In this document: positions 1 through 9,716 of the stretch, in pieces
How positions within the stretch are numbered: position 1 is the first letter of the stretch
Layout of the letters: each line of letters begins with the position of its first letter
Assembly (NCBI GenBank): GCA_023015935.1
Contig: JALKAY010000002.1
Span: 310,001-374,000, forward strand
DNA: 64,000 nt
Source of the DNA: Flavobacteriaceae bacterium F08102
GTDB taxonomy: Bacteria > Bacteroidota > Bacteroidia > Flavobacteriales > Flavobacteriaceae
Direction of reading: 5' to 3'
Notes under the pieces: model-generated
Database searches by the model: none
Seen by the model: the letters and a program-made list of their open reading frames with translations, nothing else
Told to the model about the DNA's origin: nothing
Program-made: the position numbers and the translations under genes

Positions 1-861
1 ATAGTCAATGTCTTTACCTTTTTGCTCTTCTAATAATAGGTTATTGGTTAGAAAGAAATGTAAAAATCGCATATAAGGGAGTCCTTTTTCCTCTAAATTA
101 TCTGCAATTTTCACCTTAGGAATAAAGTCGTAATAATCGGCTGGTAATATCGCATCCTTTCCCTTTGTATATCCTTTGTGACTTGAAGGATAATTGATTT
201 TTCTTATCGTGGCTAAGTTAATATATTCATCTTTGGTGATTTCAATTAATTTTGGACTCAGTTTATGTTGTTTAGCATACTGTTCTAGAAACATTAATTT
301 TTTATCACGTATACTATCAACAGTACGTTTGTAGTCGGCCCCTTGTTTATCAACAATGAATTGATAATTGTTTTGTCTACGATTTTTATAAGTATTAAAG
401 GTGAAATCTGCCGTATTGACAAATTGGCTATTCACACTACCAGATCCCGTTAATTTGAGACTATTTTTAATAACATTCTCTCCTGACAATACATCCATAT
501 TGGCTTCCATAAAAATACTGTCTCCAGGTTCTAGGTAAACATAAATATATCGATTGTTCCCCATACCTTTTAGCATCACTCTTCCAAAATCTAAGGTACC
601 CTTGATCGGTTTTTCGATTTCAAGATCAAATTTGAAATTTCCTAAACTATCTACATGAAAATTTGATTTTTTAGTTTTTTTAAGGAGACCATATTCATCA
701 TAGGTGAATAAAGCTTGGTCTTTTTCGAAATTACTTACTTTTCCTTGAATGACAACCTTGTTTGTGGTAGTCTTATCTGTTTTTTCTTGTTTATTACAAG
801 AACTTAAGACCAAGAGTATAAACATACCCTTGGTCAAAAGTTGCATTATTGTACGGTTCAT
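1..861 (-). CDS. Lipoprotein, N-terminal part of a probable TlpA-like protein (partial, runs off the left edge)
   Basis: The minus-strand frame is open from an ATG at 861 to the window edge (about 287 residues visible). The N-terminus is a lipoprotein signal with lipobox Leu-Ser-Ser-Cys (Cys22). An internal ATG at 846 would also keep the signal. The visible part has a beta-rich segment with the Gly-Lys-Val-x-Asn and Asp-Ser-Leu-Gly-Asn-Phe pattern seen at the N-terminus of the TlpA-like lipoproteins elsewhere in this window, then a helical region. The thioredoxin domain, if present, lies outside the window, so the family call is inference. It starts 47 bp after the stop of the gene at 909-2864 and may be cotranscribed with it. 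Confidence 0.6.
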   Translation of the reverse strand, partial: MNRTIMQLLTKGMFILLVLSSCNKQEKTDKTTTNKVVIQGKVSNFEKDQALFTYDEYGLLKKTKKSNFHVDSLGNFKFDLEIEKPIKGTLDFGRVMLKGMGNNRYIYVYLEPGDSIFMEANMDVLSGENVIKNSLKLTGSGSVNSQFVNTADFTFNTYKNRRQNNYQFIVDKQGADYKRTVDSIRDKKLMFLEQYAKQHKLSPKLIEITKDEYINLATIRKINYPSSHKGYTKGKDAILPADYYDFIPKVKIADNLEEKGLPYMRFLHFFLTNNLLLEEQKGKDIDY

Positions 862-908
862 ATTTATTAAATGGAATATTATGTTTTTTAAATTATCTAT
901 TATTATGT

Positions 909-2864
909 TTAATTTGGATTAATGGTCTTTGTAAATTTGGTTATAACTTCATCATCTTGGACGGGTTTAACATAGAACATTATTTTTTTGTTAAACTTGA
1001 TGAACTTATTGTTTTCATCTCTTATTTGTTGTCCAACCCCCGCTAGGCTCGCTTTTTCCCATTCGTGCTGTGTATTAAAAGGTCCTGTGCCATAAGAGGG
1101 GTCATAATAGGCATCACCAATTTGCACAATCACGTGATTAGGATAATCTGTAGGTGGAGAACTATTATTCTGTCCTTTTACACCGGGTACAGGATACATA
1201 TTGAATGTGTTAATGTATTTATATCCATTAGGTGCATTTTTCATGAGATCTTTTATATCAACGAACTCGTCATCACCGCCTGTCTGAGAATTTATTTTTT
1301 CGTCAGGTCCTGCTTGAACAGCAATGCTAAAAGGGGCTCCTTTTTGGTAATTAGCTCCTGGAGTGTCGGAAATGCCGTTTTCACCAGAATTTATCCACCA
1401 CGACTCTTTTATGTCATCTCCACTTACCTTTGGAACATTTAAAGGTTTAGGCATTGCATAGGTAAAATTAATATGAGTGGCTCCAACTCCAATTTTGGGA
1501 TGCCATGAGATGAATGGATGTGGTTTTCCGTCAACTCCTTCACGAAAGATCTTCTGATGGGGAGTTTCTACAATCCCATTGGGTCCAGAAAGAACATAGG
1601 TGTTATTTAATTGATTGACAATAAGATCATCGCCACCGAGTTTTACCTTTCGAGAAAACCTTTTCTTTTTTAAAACGTAAAGTCTTTGATTTGGTAAGCC
1701 GAATTTGTAGGGTATGAGTGGAATAGCCTCTTCGGAAGAGATTTTTGTATCTACAATACCGTTTGGTCCTGTCTCATATAGCCCTTTGTCATCCAACGTT
1801 AATGATTTCGTTTTTGAAAATCCAGAAACCCAAATCTTTGAAAACGGCCGACCATGACCTTTGGGGATAATAGCTATATCATCCCCACTAAGACCTGTTT
1901 CATTGACACCATTTTTCCCTGTATTAATAAATTGGGTTCCTTCAATAAAATTCCAGTTCTTAATGAACAGCCGTCCTCTTCCAGGTGGGGCGACAAGAAT
2001 TATTTGGCTTTGAATTCCTTGGGTTCCCAATGTGGCATAAAGTAAATATGCCCAAGCTACGCACTGACCACTACCCGCCATCAACATTCTTCGGAGTTCC
2101 GCGGGCGCCTTATCCTTATATAGACCATAGTACATGAGTGGATATTGATCTCTTGCTCTTGTAACTTGTTGATCTCGAAACCTTTGCCAAACACGATCAA
2201 CAATTTGCTTTTTATCGGTGAGCCCTTTACCAGCCATTGAAGCAATCTTCAACGGAGTATGCAGTAGTGACATAATTGGTTGATCCAAAAGAATATAAAT
2301 GCTATTTTTGGATTTTCCCAAATTATATTTGCTATCATTTACGGTTAAAATCCATTCGATTTCTTCATCTTCCCAACTTGCTATGTGGTCAGGCAGTCGA
2401 TTATCAGATACAACGAATGCTGATAAGAATCCGTTAGTAATAGCTGCTTTACCTTTAAATCTTAGATGGTCAGATTTACCTATTAGTTCACCTTTCCCCG
2501 TGATACTACTCGCTAATTGAGCTTTTACTTGTATGCTCGGTTTTGAATTTCTGAGATAAGCTACGGGACTACCATGGTTGATGTAATATGTTGGAATGGT
2601 GGGGGACGAATAGGGGTATTCAGGTACTACTGGCCAATGCACATCCTTAACCACTCCGTATCCATCTAGCTCTACGGGATAGAAACCGCTTCCTTCAAAT
2701 CTTATTTGAAGAGAAGAATTCGTTACTGAATCACAGGGTAAAATTTCTTCTAAGACCTCATTCTCCATAGGCTCTTTAGCATAAGTAAAGAGCATTAAAA
2801 ATGGAGAAATGAGGGCAAGAATTGTGAAGGAGATTGTTAAAATTTCCTTGTTCGAATTTTTCAT
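909..2864 (-). CDS. Secreted or membrane-anchored transglutaminase-like protein with inserted Gly-Asp-Asp repeats
   Basis: A 651-residue protein with an N-terminal hydrophobic segment (residues 8-28) that is either a signal peptide or an anchor. It has the parts of a transglutaminase/cysteine-protease fold: a Cys in Gly-Ser-Gly-Gln-Cys (Cys268), followed by a hydrophobic helix, a His in Asn-His-Val-Ile-Val (His577) and an Asp in Tyr-Asp-Pro-Ser-Tyr-Gly (Asp588). Between Cys and His there are about 250 residues instead of the usual 40-60. These are filled by at least four imperfect repeats of the form (T/S)G-x-NG-(I/V)-x-(D/E)T, alternating with GDD motifs near residues 328, 411, 482 and 530. 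The transglutaminase call is from motifs only and the substrate is unknown. It follows the locus A susD gene but is separated from it by a terminator-like hairpin. Confidence 0.6.
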   Translation of the reverse strand: MKNSNKEILTISFTILALISPFLMLFTYAKEPMENEVLEEILPCDSVTNSSLQIRFEGSGFYPVELDGYGVVKDVHWPVVPEYPYSSPTIPTYYINHGSPVAYLRNSKPSIQVKAQLASSITGKGELIGKSDHLRFKGKAAITNGFLSAFVVSDNRLPDHIASWEDEEIEWILTVNDSKYNLGKSKNSIYILLDQPIMSLLHTPLKIASMAGKGLTDKKQIVDRVWQRFRDQQVTRARDQYPLMYYGLYKDKAPAELRRMLMAGSGQCVAWAYLLYATLGTQGIQSQIILVAPPGRGRLFIKNWNFIEGTQFINTGKNGVNETGLSGDDIAIIPKGHGRPFSKIWVSGFSKTKSLTLDDKGLYETGPNGIVDTKISSEEAIPLIPYKFGLPNQRLYVLKKKRFSRKVKLGGDDLIVNQLNNTYVLSGPNGIVETPHQKIFREGVDGKPHPFISWHPKIGVGATHINFTYAMPKPLNVPKVSGDDIKESWWINSGENGISDTPGANYQKGAPFSIAVQAGPDEKINSQTGGDDEFVDIKDLMKNAPNGYKYINTFNMYPVPGVKGQNNSSPPTDYPNHVIVQIGDAYYDPSYGTGPFNTQHEWEKASLAGVGQQIRDENNKFIKFNKKIMFYVKPVQDDEVITKFTKTINPN

Positions 2865-2877
2865 TAAATATATTTTA

Positions 2878-2929
2878 AAAATCCATAATTATGACGGGTC
2901 CATAAAAAGAAATTTTCTAATTATGGACC
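2878..2929 (-). terminator. Nested terminator-like hairpins after the locus A susD
   Basis: A 10-bp perfect inverted repeat (TCCATAATTA at 2882-2891 with TAATTATGGA at 2918-2927) is followed on the minus strand by TTTTT. A second 9-bp pair (GGTCCATAA at 2897-2905 with TTATGGACC at 2921-2929) shares the same right arm, so the two hairpins exclude each other. It lies just after the susD stop and probably ends the locus A operon. Confidence 0.55.
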
Positions 2930-2936
2930 AGTGTAT

Positions 2937-4412
2937 TTATCGAGGATTTTGTTCCAATTCTGGATTTTGAGAGATATATGAATAATGTATTGGCCAAATA
3001 AGTTTTGGATCATTTGCAGGTACGCTATATCCTTCAGTTAATTTCCCTGGGGTAACGTGACTAACAGGTAATCCTAATCTTTTAACATCAAAAAGCCGAA
3101 GTTCTTTACCATATAACTCTCTACGTCGTTCTAATAAAACTTCATCTAACACCTCCTGATTTCCTCCTACATCTGATAAACTCAAATGAACGTAGGAACC
3201 TGTAAGGTATCTGTGATCGCGTATGGTATTAATGTCATCCAATGCTTCTTGTAGATTCCCTAAGCGTGCATTGCATTCTGCACGGATAAGATACATTTCA
3301 GGAGTGGAAATAGGAATATAATCGAAATTAGCATTATCAGCAGAATAACGAGCAGATGTTCTATTAAAAACAAAACTCACATGGCTGTCTCTAGGCATCC
3401 CTCGCGATGTAAACTTGTCAAACCATAATGTACGACGCAAATCTTGATTTTCGGCTACACTGTCGTTGATACGAGTGAAACCGCTATACAATTTATTAAA
3501 CGTTGTCGTATCTAATTTCATGTAGGTTGATAGGGATGCGGGGGCATTCGACAATGTGGTTTTAAACAATAACATTTCCTTGTCCGTTGTTTTTGAGAGG
3601 CCAAGAAGATTCTCAGGTCGGGGTGTCCCAGTATATATCTCATTATAGTCATATAGGAAATTGTTTATTGATAAACTTTTTTCCGAATATTCTAGTGCTT
3701 TCTCATAATTGCCCATATATAAATAGGCTCGAGCGAGAATTGCATAAGCAGAAACTTGTGTAGGTCTTTGACTAAAATTATGGTTAATATTTTGAGGAAG
3801 ATCCTCAGCAGCATCTAGCAGTTCTTTAATAATAAAATCATAAACTTCTTGAACTGAATTTCTTTTAAGACTTGGAAGATCTGTAGGGTTTAGTACAATA
3901 GGTACTCCCAAATCAGTTTCTGCTGTTGCTGGATTGTAATGCTTTGCATAAATATTAACGAGGGTTAAATACGCTAGGGCTCTGTGAACTTTGGCTTCTG
4001 CAATGAGTTGTCGTTGCAAAGTGACGTTATCATCGGCAATGTGTATTTCATTGAGGACGTTCGCCACCAAGGTACTTACATAATAATTTTGTTTCCAAAC
4101 TTTATCTAAGCCTTCCCCATCTGGTAACCAAACCTCTGGTTCAAATGCATATAATTGTTTTGCATGAAGGGTTCCGCGTTCCCAATCAAACCAGATTGAA
4201 TCTAGTTGGGAATCATCCGAGACTACATCAACTAAACTGGAAGTCTGACTTAGATTGTGGGTGTATCTGTAATCAGAATTATCTAAAAACAGTCTAAAAT
4301 CGGCTGTGGTTTTTGCTACGATGACTCCTTTGGGCAACTCATCCAGAAAATTATCACTACAGGAGGTCAATCCAACCAGTATTAATAGGAGTATTATTAA
4401 TTTATTTTTCAT
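2937..4412 (-). CDS. SusD/RagB-like outer-membrane nutrient-binding lipoprotein (locus A)
   Basis: A 491-residue lipoprotein with lipobox Leu-Thr-Ser-Cys (Cys18). SusD-family proteins sit on the cell surface and form a lid over the partner SusC channel. Family signs are the early Ser-Asp-Asn-Phe-Leu-Asp motif after the Cys, TPR-like helices (Ala-Lys-Val-His-Arg-Ala-Leu-Ala-Tyr around 145-155, Ala-Arg-Ala-Tyr-Leu-Tyr around 227), and the C-terminal RagB/SusD region with Glu-Met-Tyr-Leu-Ile-Arg-Ala-Glu and Glu-Arg-Arg-Arg-Glu-Leu. It lies 37 bp after its susC partner and is probably cotranscribed with it. If susC is truly interrupted, this gene may be an orphan. The ligand cannot be read from sequence. 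Confidence 0.9.
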   Translation of the reverse strand: MKNKLIILLLILVGLTSCSDNFLDELPKGVIVAKTTADFRLFLDNSDYRYTHNLSQTSSLVDVVSDDSQLDSIWFDWERGTLHAKQLYAFEPEVWLPDGEGLDKVWKQNYYVSTLVANVLNEIHIADDNVTLQRQLIAEAKVHRALAYLTLVNIYAKHYNPATAETDLGVPIVLNPTDLPSLKRNSVQEVYDFIIKELLDAAEDLPQNINHNFSQRPTQVSAYAILARAYLYMGNYEKALEYSEKSLSINNFLYDYNEIYTGTPRPENLLGLSKTTDKEMLLFKTTLSNAPASLSTYMKLDTTTFNKLYSGFTRINDSVAENQDLRRTLWFDKFTSRGMPRDSHVSFVFNRTSARYSADNANFDYIPISTPEMYLIRAECNARLGNLQEALDDINTIRDHRYLTGSYVHLSLSDVGGNQEVLDEVLLERRRELYGKELRLFDVKRLGLPVSHVTPGKLTEGYSVPANDPKLIWPIHYSYISQNPELEQNPR

Positions 4413-4449
4413 AATTTCTTATATTTTAATTTATAAAAATGATGCTTAG

Positions 4450-7400
4450 CTACAGGTTAACTCTTAAAGACAAGGAGTACTCTGGTCTATCTCTTAAAAC
4501 ATTATAGAATGCTGTATAAAAGGAAGTACTCAATTTTGGATAAGAAGGATCTACTCCTTTATCATTAACCAAAAATATAGGGCCTAAATTTCGTGCCTCT
4601 ACTTGAATTTTTACACTTTCTAGGAAATTACCAATAAGGTTTTTTGGAAGTGTGTACGCCAAGCTGATGCTTTGTAGCCTTACTTGACCAGCATCCATAA
4701 CATTACGCGTGTTGTATTCTGCGATATAGTCATTCGTAATATTAGCGGTGTAAGGATTTACCTTATTTTGGATTGAATACATGGAAGCAGTTTCGTTATC
4801 AGCAGGTGATTGCCATCTGTTAACTAAGATTTCTGGTACCCATGTGTGAAAGGTAGATATGTTTGTATAACCATAAAGACCATTTCTTGGAGGAGCTTCA
4901 CCGATAAATTTATGACCGAAGCTATATAGCATTCTCGTCGAAAGCTCAAAATTTTTGTAGGAAATTCTATTTAACCAAGAACCAGAATGTTTTGGAACTT
5001 TTTGGCCTACAAATTTAAATAGCTTATCAAGGTCGGCTCCGGTATAAGGAATTTCAGTGATATCTACAATTTCATCACCGTAATGTACCATGGGTAATCC
5101 TTCATCACTGTATCCTGCCCATTCGGCAACGGCAAGGTAACTTACGGGTTGTCCTGCCACAGGATTTGCATAAGCATTACTCAATCGAGCAAAAAGATTA
5201 TTAGCGGAAGAGGTAACATTTACAACTTCATTTTTATTATACCCGTAATTTAGTGAACTTTGCCATTTGGTTTTCTTATCGACTACCAACGCATTTATTT
5301 CGGCTTCAATTCCCTGATTCTTCATGGTACCTTGATTAACGGTTACTTCGTCATAGTAGAAACCGTAGGTTGGATTTACTTCAAAATCAGCTAAAACATC
5401 GGTTGATTTTTTATAATATACTTCAACTAACCCTTTAATCCTATGATCGAAAAGAGAAAAATCAGTTCCAAAATTATAGTTAGCTGTTTTTTCCCAAGTC
5501 AATCCATGGGATGGAGAATTCTGTACAACACCATACTGCGAATTGTTGTTAGGATCTATCCAGGGAGTTGCTGTTAAAAATGGGCTAGAACTCTTTTCAA
5601 TGTGACCATTCCATCCATAGGAAGCTCTAAATCTAAGGTAATCTATTGATTTACTGTTGAAAAATGGTTCATCGCTTAGTGTGTATCCTAATCCAAATGA
5701 CCATTGTGGCAATTCCCTATACGAACCTGTACGTCCAAACAAGTTGGTTTGATCTAATCGAATACTTCCAGTGATATCATATCTGTTTTTATAAGAATAA
5801 CCAACATTTCCGTAGTAGGATAAGAAACGGTCATCAATTCCTTGGAGTCTAATACTTGAGGCTCCTAAAGTTGGAATAGGATCAATACCTCTTAAGAAAC
5901 GGCCATGAATTCCCTGACCATTAGGGAAATTATAGTTAACGTTACTTATTTGGGTGAGTGACTGAGGATCATAACCATAAAATCCATAGGGGATACTTTC
6001 TCTATACTTTTTTTGAACCTCCATACCAAATAACGCGCGTAAACTATGATCCTTAAAATCGTTGTCGTATGTCAATTGAAATCTTCCATTATGAGAGATG
6101 AAACTCGAACGACGTTCGTATAACATTCCACCTTGGGGTACAGCAAATGAGCCATCTGGTTGTGCAAATTGGTTTACTTCATTTCGAACATGCCAAGTTT
6201 CAGGGCTGTAGTAATTGCTAATAAGACCACTATTATTTTGGTACTGATACGTTACTTCAGCAGCAAAACCTTTAAATGGGGTTATTTTTAAAGCAGCATT
6301 TAATCTTATATCATTTATTTGTTCTTTTTGGTCTTTATTATCGATGTCTCTTTTAAGGTTCCAGTCCCAATCATAGGGTAAATTATACTGCTCAACTAAT
6401 TCTCTTCTTCGTGAAGTTGATAGCGTATAATAAAGATCAGGCCCTTGCATAATCATAGGTAAGTAATCACCATTATCATCAAGTATACGTGACATTTGAG
6501 GAATATCTTCTAAGTCTCGAATATCAACTCCATTTTTTTCTTTATTCGTAAAAGAAAAGTTTACTCCAAAATTAAAAGAGAACCAGTCTACTGGACTAAA
6601 TCGGTTATTAAGATTTCCCAGTATTTGTAGATCATTGTCCCCAATAGCATAACTTCTGCTATCGGTGGCCATAATTGATGCTCTTAGATTATTAACTTTA
6701 TTGCCGTTGGTAAACGCAACACTTATTTTCTTATTCATCTCTTGCTGATAAAATAAATCGGCAAATTCATCTCGCACATCTATTTTTGCTAATTCGGCCA
6801 ATCTTGCGTTCCCTTCAGCCTCGGTAATATCGCCAGCTTTCATTTGAATAAAGACATCAATAACTTCAGGAAATTCATATCTACTTCTGTTAAAAGGAGA
6901 TGTTAGTTGGTCAAAATTGGATGTTTCCATAAACATAGAACGATAAACTTCAATGGCATCAGAACTAGATGCAAATAAAATGTCGTACAAGTCTGGTGCG
7001 GGTTGTGTAACAAATTCGACACTGGCATTTACGCTAGTTCCAACTTGTCCTCTTCCATTTTTAGTCTGAATTACAATGACTCCATTTGCTGCAGAAGCAC
7101 CCCAAATAGAGGCAGCAGCAGCATCTTTTAACACCGTGATACTTGCTACGTCATTTGGGTTAATCGTAGACCAAGGGTCTACACCGCCTGCCGATATAAC
7201 AGGAAAGCCATCCACCACAATTAGCGGCTCATTATTCCCTAAGGTACTTTGTCCTCGTACAAGTAAACCTCTACTTCGCTCTGTGGTTCCGCTTTGGTCA
7301 TATTTGAAGTTAGGTTCAAAAACAAGCCCAGGCACAAGACCCTCAATTTTATCTTTTACACTAAAGCTTGTTATTCTTTCTAATTCATCTGATTTTATAT

Positions 7401-8070
7401 GACTAAAAGAACCTGTTGCCCTTTCTTTGGGTAAGGAGTAATATCCTGTAACTACAACTTCATCTAAGGTGTTTGATGATTCTTTTAGTACTACCACAAT
7501 GGCTTCATTATTTTCTATTTTCACCGTTTTTGTCTCAAAGCCTACATAACTAAAAACAAGTTCATTTCCTACAGAAGCATTAATTTTAAAGGAACCATCT
7601 AGATCTGTAGATACACCCGTTTTGGTGTTCTTAATTAAAACATTTACTCCAATTAAGGGTTCACCATGTTCATCTACGACTTTTCCAGTAATTTGATTTT
7701 GTTCCTTTTGTTTAATAATTATGCGATTATTAGCGCCTAATGTTACATTGAACTTCTCTTTAGATACGGTCTGTTCTAGTAAATTATCTAAATTAATAAT
7801 GCCTTTTTTTAGGGTTACTTTTGGTGTGTTATCAAACAAGTTGTCAGGATATATAAACCGATATTTGGTTTGTTTTTTTATAATATTAAAAATCTGATCA
7901 ACTGTTAGTTGTTTGTCGTTATTTATAGAGATCTTTTCTTAAGAAAAAGAAGCTCTCGGCGTAAATGCCATTACCGTTGTGCATAATAAAAGTATGAATG
8001 TTTTCATAAGAATGACAAGTAGCTTTTTATGAGATCGCTCAAAAAAGCTTTTTATTAATTTAAATTCCAT
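4450..8070 (-). pseudogene. SusC/RagA-like TonB-dependent transporter with STN domain, interrupted by an in-frame TAA (locus A)
   Basis: Read from the ATG at 8070 the protein starts like its paralogues (hydrophobic signal with Leu-Leu-Leu-Cys-Thr-Thr, then Ala-Ser-Phe-Ser) but codon 44 (7939-7941) is TAA where the paralogues have Gln. Reading continues in frame for about 1160 codons. It covers an STN domain (Thr-Val-Asp-Gln-Ile-Phe-Asn-Ile-Ile-Lys), a carboxypeptidase-regulatory-like domain, a plug domain (Leu-Asp-Glu-Val-Val-Val-Thr-Gly-Tyr; Leu-Lys-Asp-Ala-Ala-Ala-Ala-Ser-Ile-Trp-Gly) and the outer-membrane barrel ending in Leu-Arg-Val-Asn-Leu. A CAA-to-TAA change or a sequencing error would explain it. 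The next start candidate (TTG at 7839) would remove the signal peptide and most of the STN domain, so export is unlikely without read-through. Downstream codons show no further damage, suggesting a recent change. Confidence 0.8.
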
Positions 8071-8164
8071 AAATTTACTTTGTGTTAGTTAGACTTTGGT
8101 TTAATTTTCACGTTATAGAGGGTTGAAGTTTAAGGCACGTCGAAATGTTTGAACTTCGCTCTCT
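8071..8164 (-). promoter_or_regulatory. Conserved susC upstream element: inverted repeat plus leader (locus A copy)
   Basis: On the minus strand, arms GAAGTT/AACTTC (8125-8130 and 8152-8157), extended by AGAG/CTCT, enclose a loop. An AT-rich stretch follows, and then the leader TAACTAACACAAA directly before AAATTTATG. The same layout precedes the susC genes of loci B, C and D. The left arm and loop (CGAAGT, ACATTTCGACGTG) are almost the same as in locus B. It could be the promoter used by the cognate ECF sigma factor, or an RNA hairpin in the 5' untranslated region. Confidence 0.5.
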
Positions 8165-8391
8165 TTTTTTAATTGAATTACATGTGATTAACTTAAAAAC
8201 TACGAGAAAATCAACGCTTGATTTTCTTTAGTTCTTTAATGCTTTTGTATTACTACCTGATCAAAATAGTTCAGGGAGGTAGGCAATACATATGGCAGGT
8301 CGGTTTGGTACGGGTTTCATCATTTTTATTGTTTTGACGTATTTCCGTAAATCTAGGGTGGTGCAAAAAGCGTTTTTAGATACATATTTAT
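8165..8391. other. Intergenic stretch between fecR and susC (locus A), no gene
   Basis: No coding frame is convincing here. It holds a perfect 9-bp hairpin with a 3-nt loop (GAAAATCAA-CGC-TTGATTTTC, 8206-8226) and a weaker inverted repeat (CTACCT at 8253-8258 with AGGTAG at 8277-8282). The hairpin might reduce read-through from fecR into susC, but no T-tract follows on the minus strand. Confidence 0.4.
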
Positions 8392-9588
8392 TTAGTTAAT
8401 TATTATGCTTTTGTTATTGATTTCGTAATTTTTTACAACCCCAAAACTTTTGATGGTTTCTAAAATTTCTTCAATGTTTTGCTCTCTTCCTAAGGCTCCA
8501 TTAAAACCCGCATTTTCTAATTCTTTATTTTTAAAAGTAACTTTCATATCGTACCAACGCGCTAGTACCTGCATGATTTCTTTTAAATTCTTTTTATTGA
8601 AACTAAAAACACCGTCTTTCCATGAGATTTCATCATATACATCTACTTCAATGACTTGCATCGTATTGTTTCTTACGTTTACAATGGCTTGTTGAGAAGG
8701 TGCGAGTGTTTTATTGTTTTTGCCAGCAGTTACCCTTACTTTTCCTTCTACCAATGTGGTGTAAATAACAGATTCATTTCGATACGCTTTGATATTGAAT
8801 TCTGTACCCAACACGTTAACTTCTTGGTTTTTATTAAATACTTTAAAGCTTGCCCCTGCGTGTGCTGTACTAGGAGAAACATCAAAATAGGCTTCTCCAT
8901 ACACAAGTTCTACTTGACGTGTTTCTCCTTCAATAAATTGCACAGGATATTTTAATTGTGTTTCTGAGTTTAACCAAACTTTCGTGCCATCAGGAAGGAC
9001 AATCTTATATTCTCCACCTCTAGGTATGGTTAAATAATTGTAAGCAATTTGGTTGTTGGTTACCGATTGACTATCAGAGGTTAAACTTGACGCGTCCTTT
9101 GCTGGTTGATAAACAATTTCTTCCCCGTTGCTCGTTGCGTTTTTAATTGCATAGGTGTTGCCTTTTGTCAACGTTATTTCAGAACCATCCTCTAAAGTTA
9201 AGATTGCTTTATTTGAACCAGATTCAATTTGATTATTTATAATAATAGGGGCTGTATCTTCAGGAATGTTGTTTTCTTTCTTTACGAAAATGGATAAAGA
9301 TAAGAGTATGGTAATGGACGCTGCAATGGCGTATTTGTAAACAGCTTGGTTTTTAAGTCTGTACAATAATGTTTTTTCTTTTCGGATAGTACGAAGTAGT
9401 CTTTCTAAAGTCTCCTCGGATTCTTCATTATTCATAATATGGTTAATTGCATAGTGTGTTTGAACATAATCGTTAAAAATCTGTTCGTTTTCAGGGTTTT
9501 TAATCCACTCAGAAAGCGTATCTAAATCATTGAGTGTTGTTGAGTTTGTTAAATACCGAACAATTATATGTTTGATTTTCTCCGTCAT
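8392..9588 (-). CDS. FecR-type anti-sigma factor (locus A)
   Basis: A 398-residue inner-membrane regulator. Residues 1-80 form a cytoplasmic sigma-binding region, 83-102 a transmembrane helix, and the rest is periplasmic. It contains the FecR core (Tyr-Leu-Thr-Ile-Pro-Arg-Gly-Gly-Glu-Tyr; Leu-Pro-Asp-Gly-Thr-Lys-Val-Trp-Leu-Asn-Ser-Glu; Gly-Glu-Ala-Tyr-Phe-Asp-Val) and a C-terminal DUF4974-like domain (Ser-Trp-Lys-Asp-Gly-Val-Phe-Ser-Phe; Leu-Ala-Arg-Trp-Tyr-Asp-Met). In this family the periplasmic part senses the STN domain of the partner SusC and controls the sigma factor. It is divergent from the sigma gene at 9717, unlike loci B and D, where sigma and fecR point the same way. Confidence 0.92.
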   Translation of the reverse strand: MTEKIKHIIVRYLTNSTTLNDLDTLSEWIKNPENEQIFNDYVQTHYAINHIMNNEESEETLERLLRTIRKEKTLLYRLKNQAVYKYAIAASITILLSLSIFVKKENNIPEDTAPIIINNQIESGSNKAILTLEDGSEITLTKGNTYAIKNATSNGEEIVYQPAKDASSLTSDSQSVTNNQIAYNYLTIPRGGEYKIVLPDGTKVWLNSETQLKYPVQFIEGETRQVELVYGEAYFDVSPSTAHAGASFKVFNKNQEVNVLGTEFNIKAYRNESVIYTTLVEGKVRVTAGKNNKTLAPSQQAIVNVRNNTMQVIEVDVYDEISWKDGVFSFNKKNLKEIMQVLARWYDMKVTFKNKELENAGFNGALGREQNIEEILETIKSFGVVKNYEINNKSIIIN

Positions 9589-9716
9589 TAATGTTGTTAT
9601 TCATTTTACATATAGCAATGCAAAAATTAAAAACCCTTGCTTTTTATATAATTTTTTTTACTATTCATGTTATTTTTTACAATATTTGTATATTTCCTGA
9701 TACATTATATTCATTT

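Noticed and set aside
1065-1442. Plus-strand open frame opposite the transglutaminase-like gene
   Set aside because: It lies fully opposite a well-supported gene and has no family resemblance. Similar opposite-strand frames across the window were dropped for the same reason.
9591-9716. N-terminal extension of the locus A sigma factor
   Set aside because: The 42 residues are hydrophobic and not found in the other three sigma factors, and the space is needed for divergent promoters.
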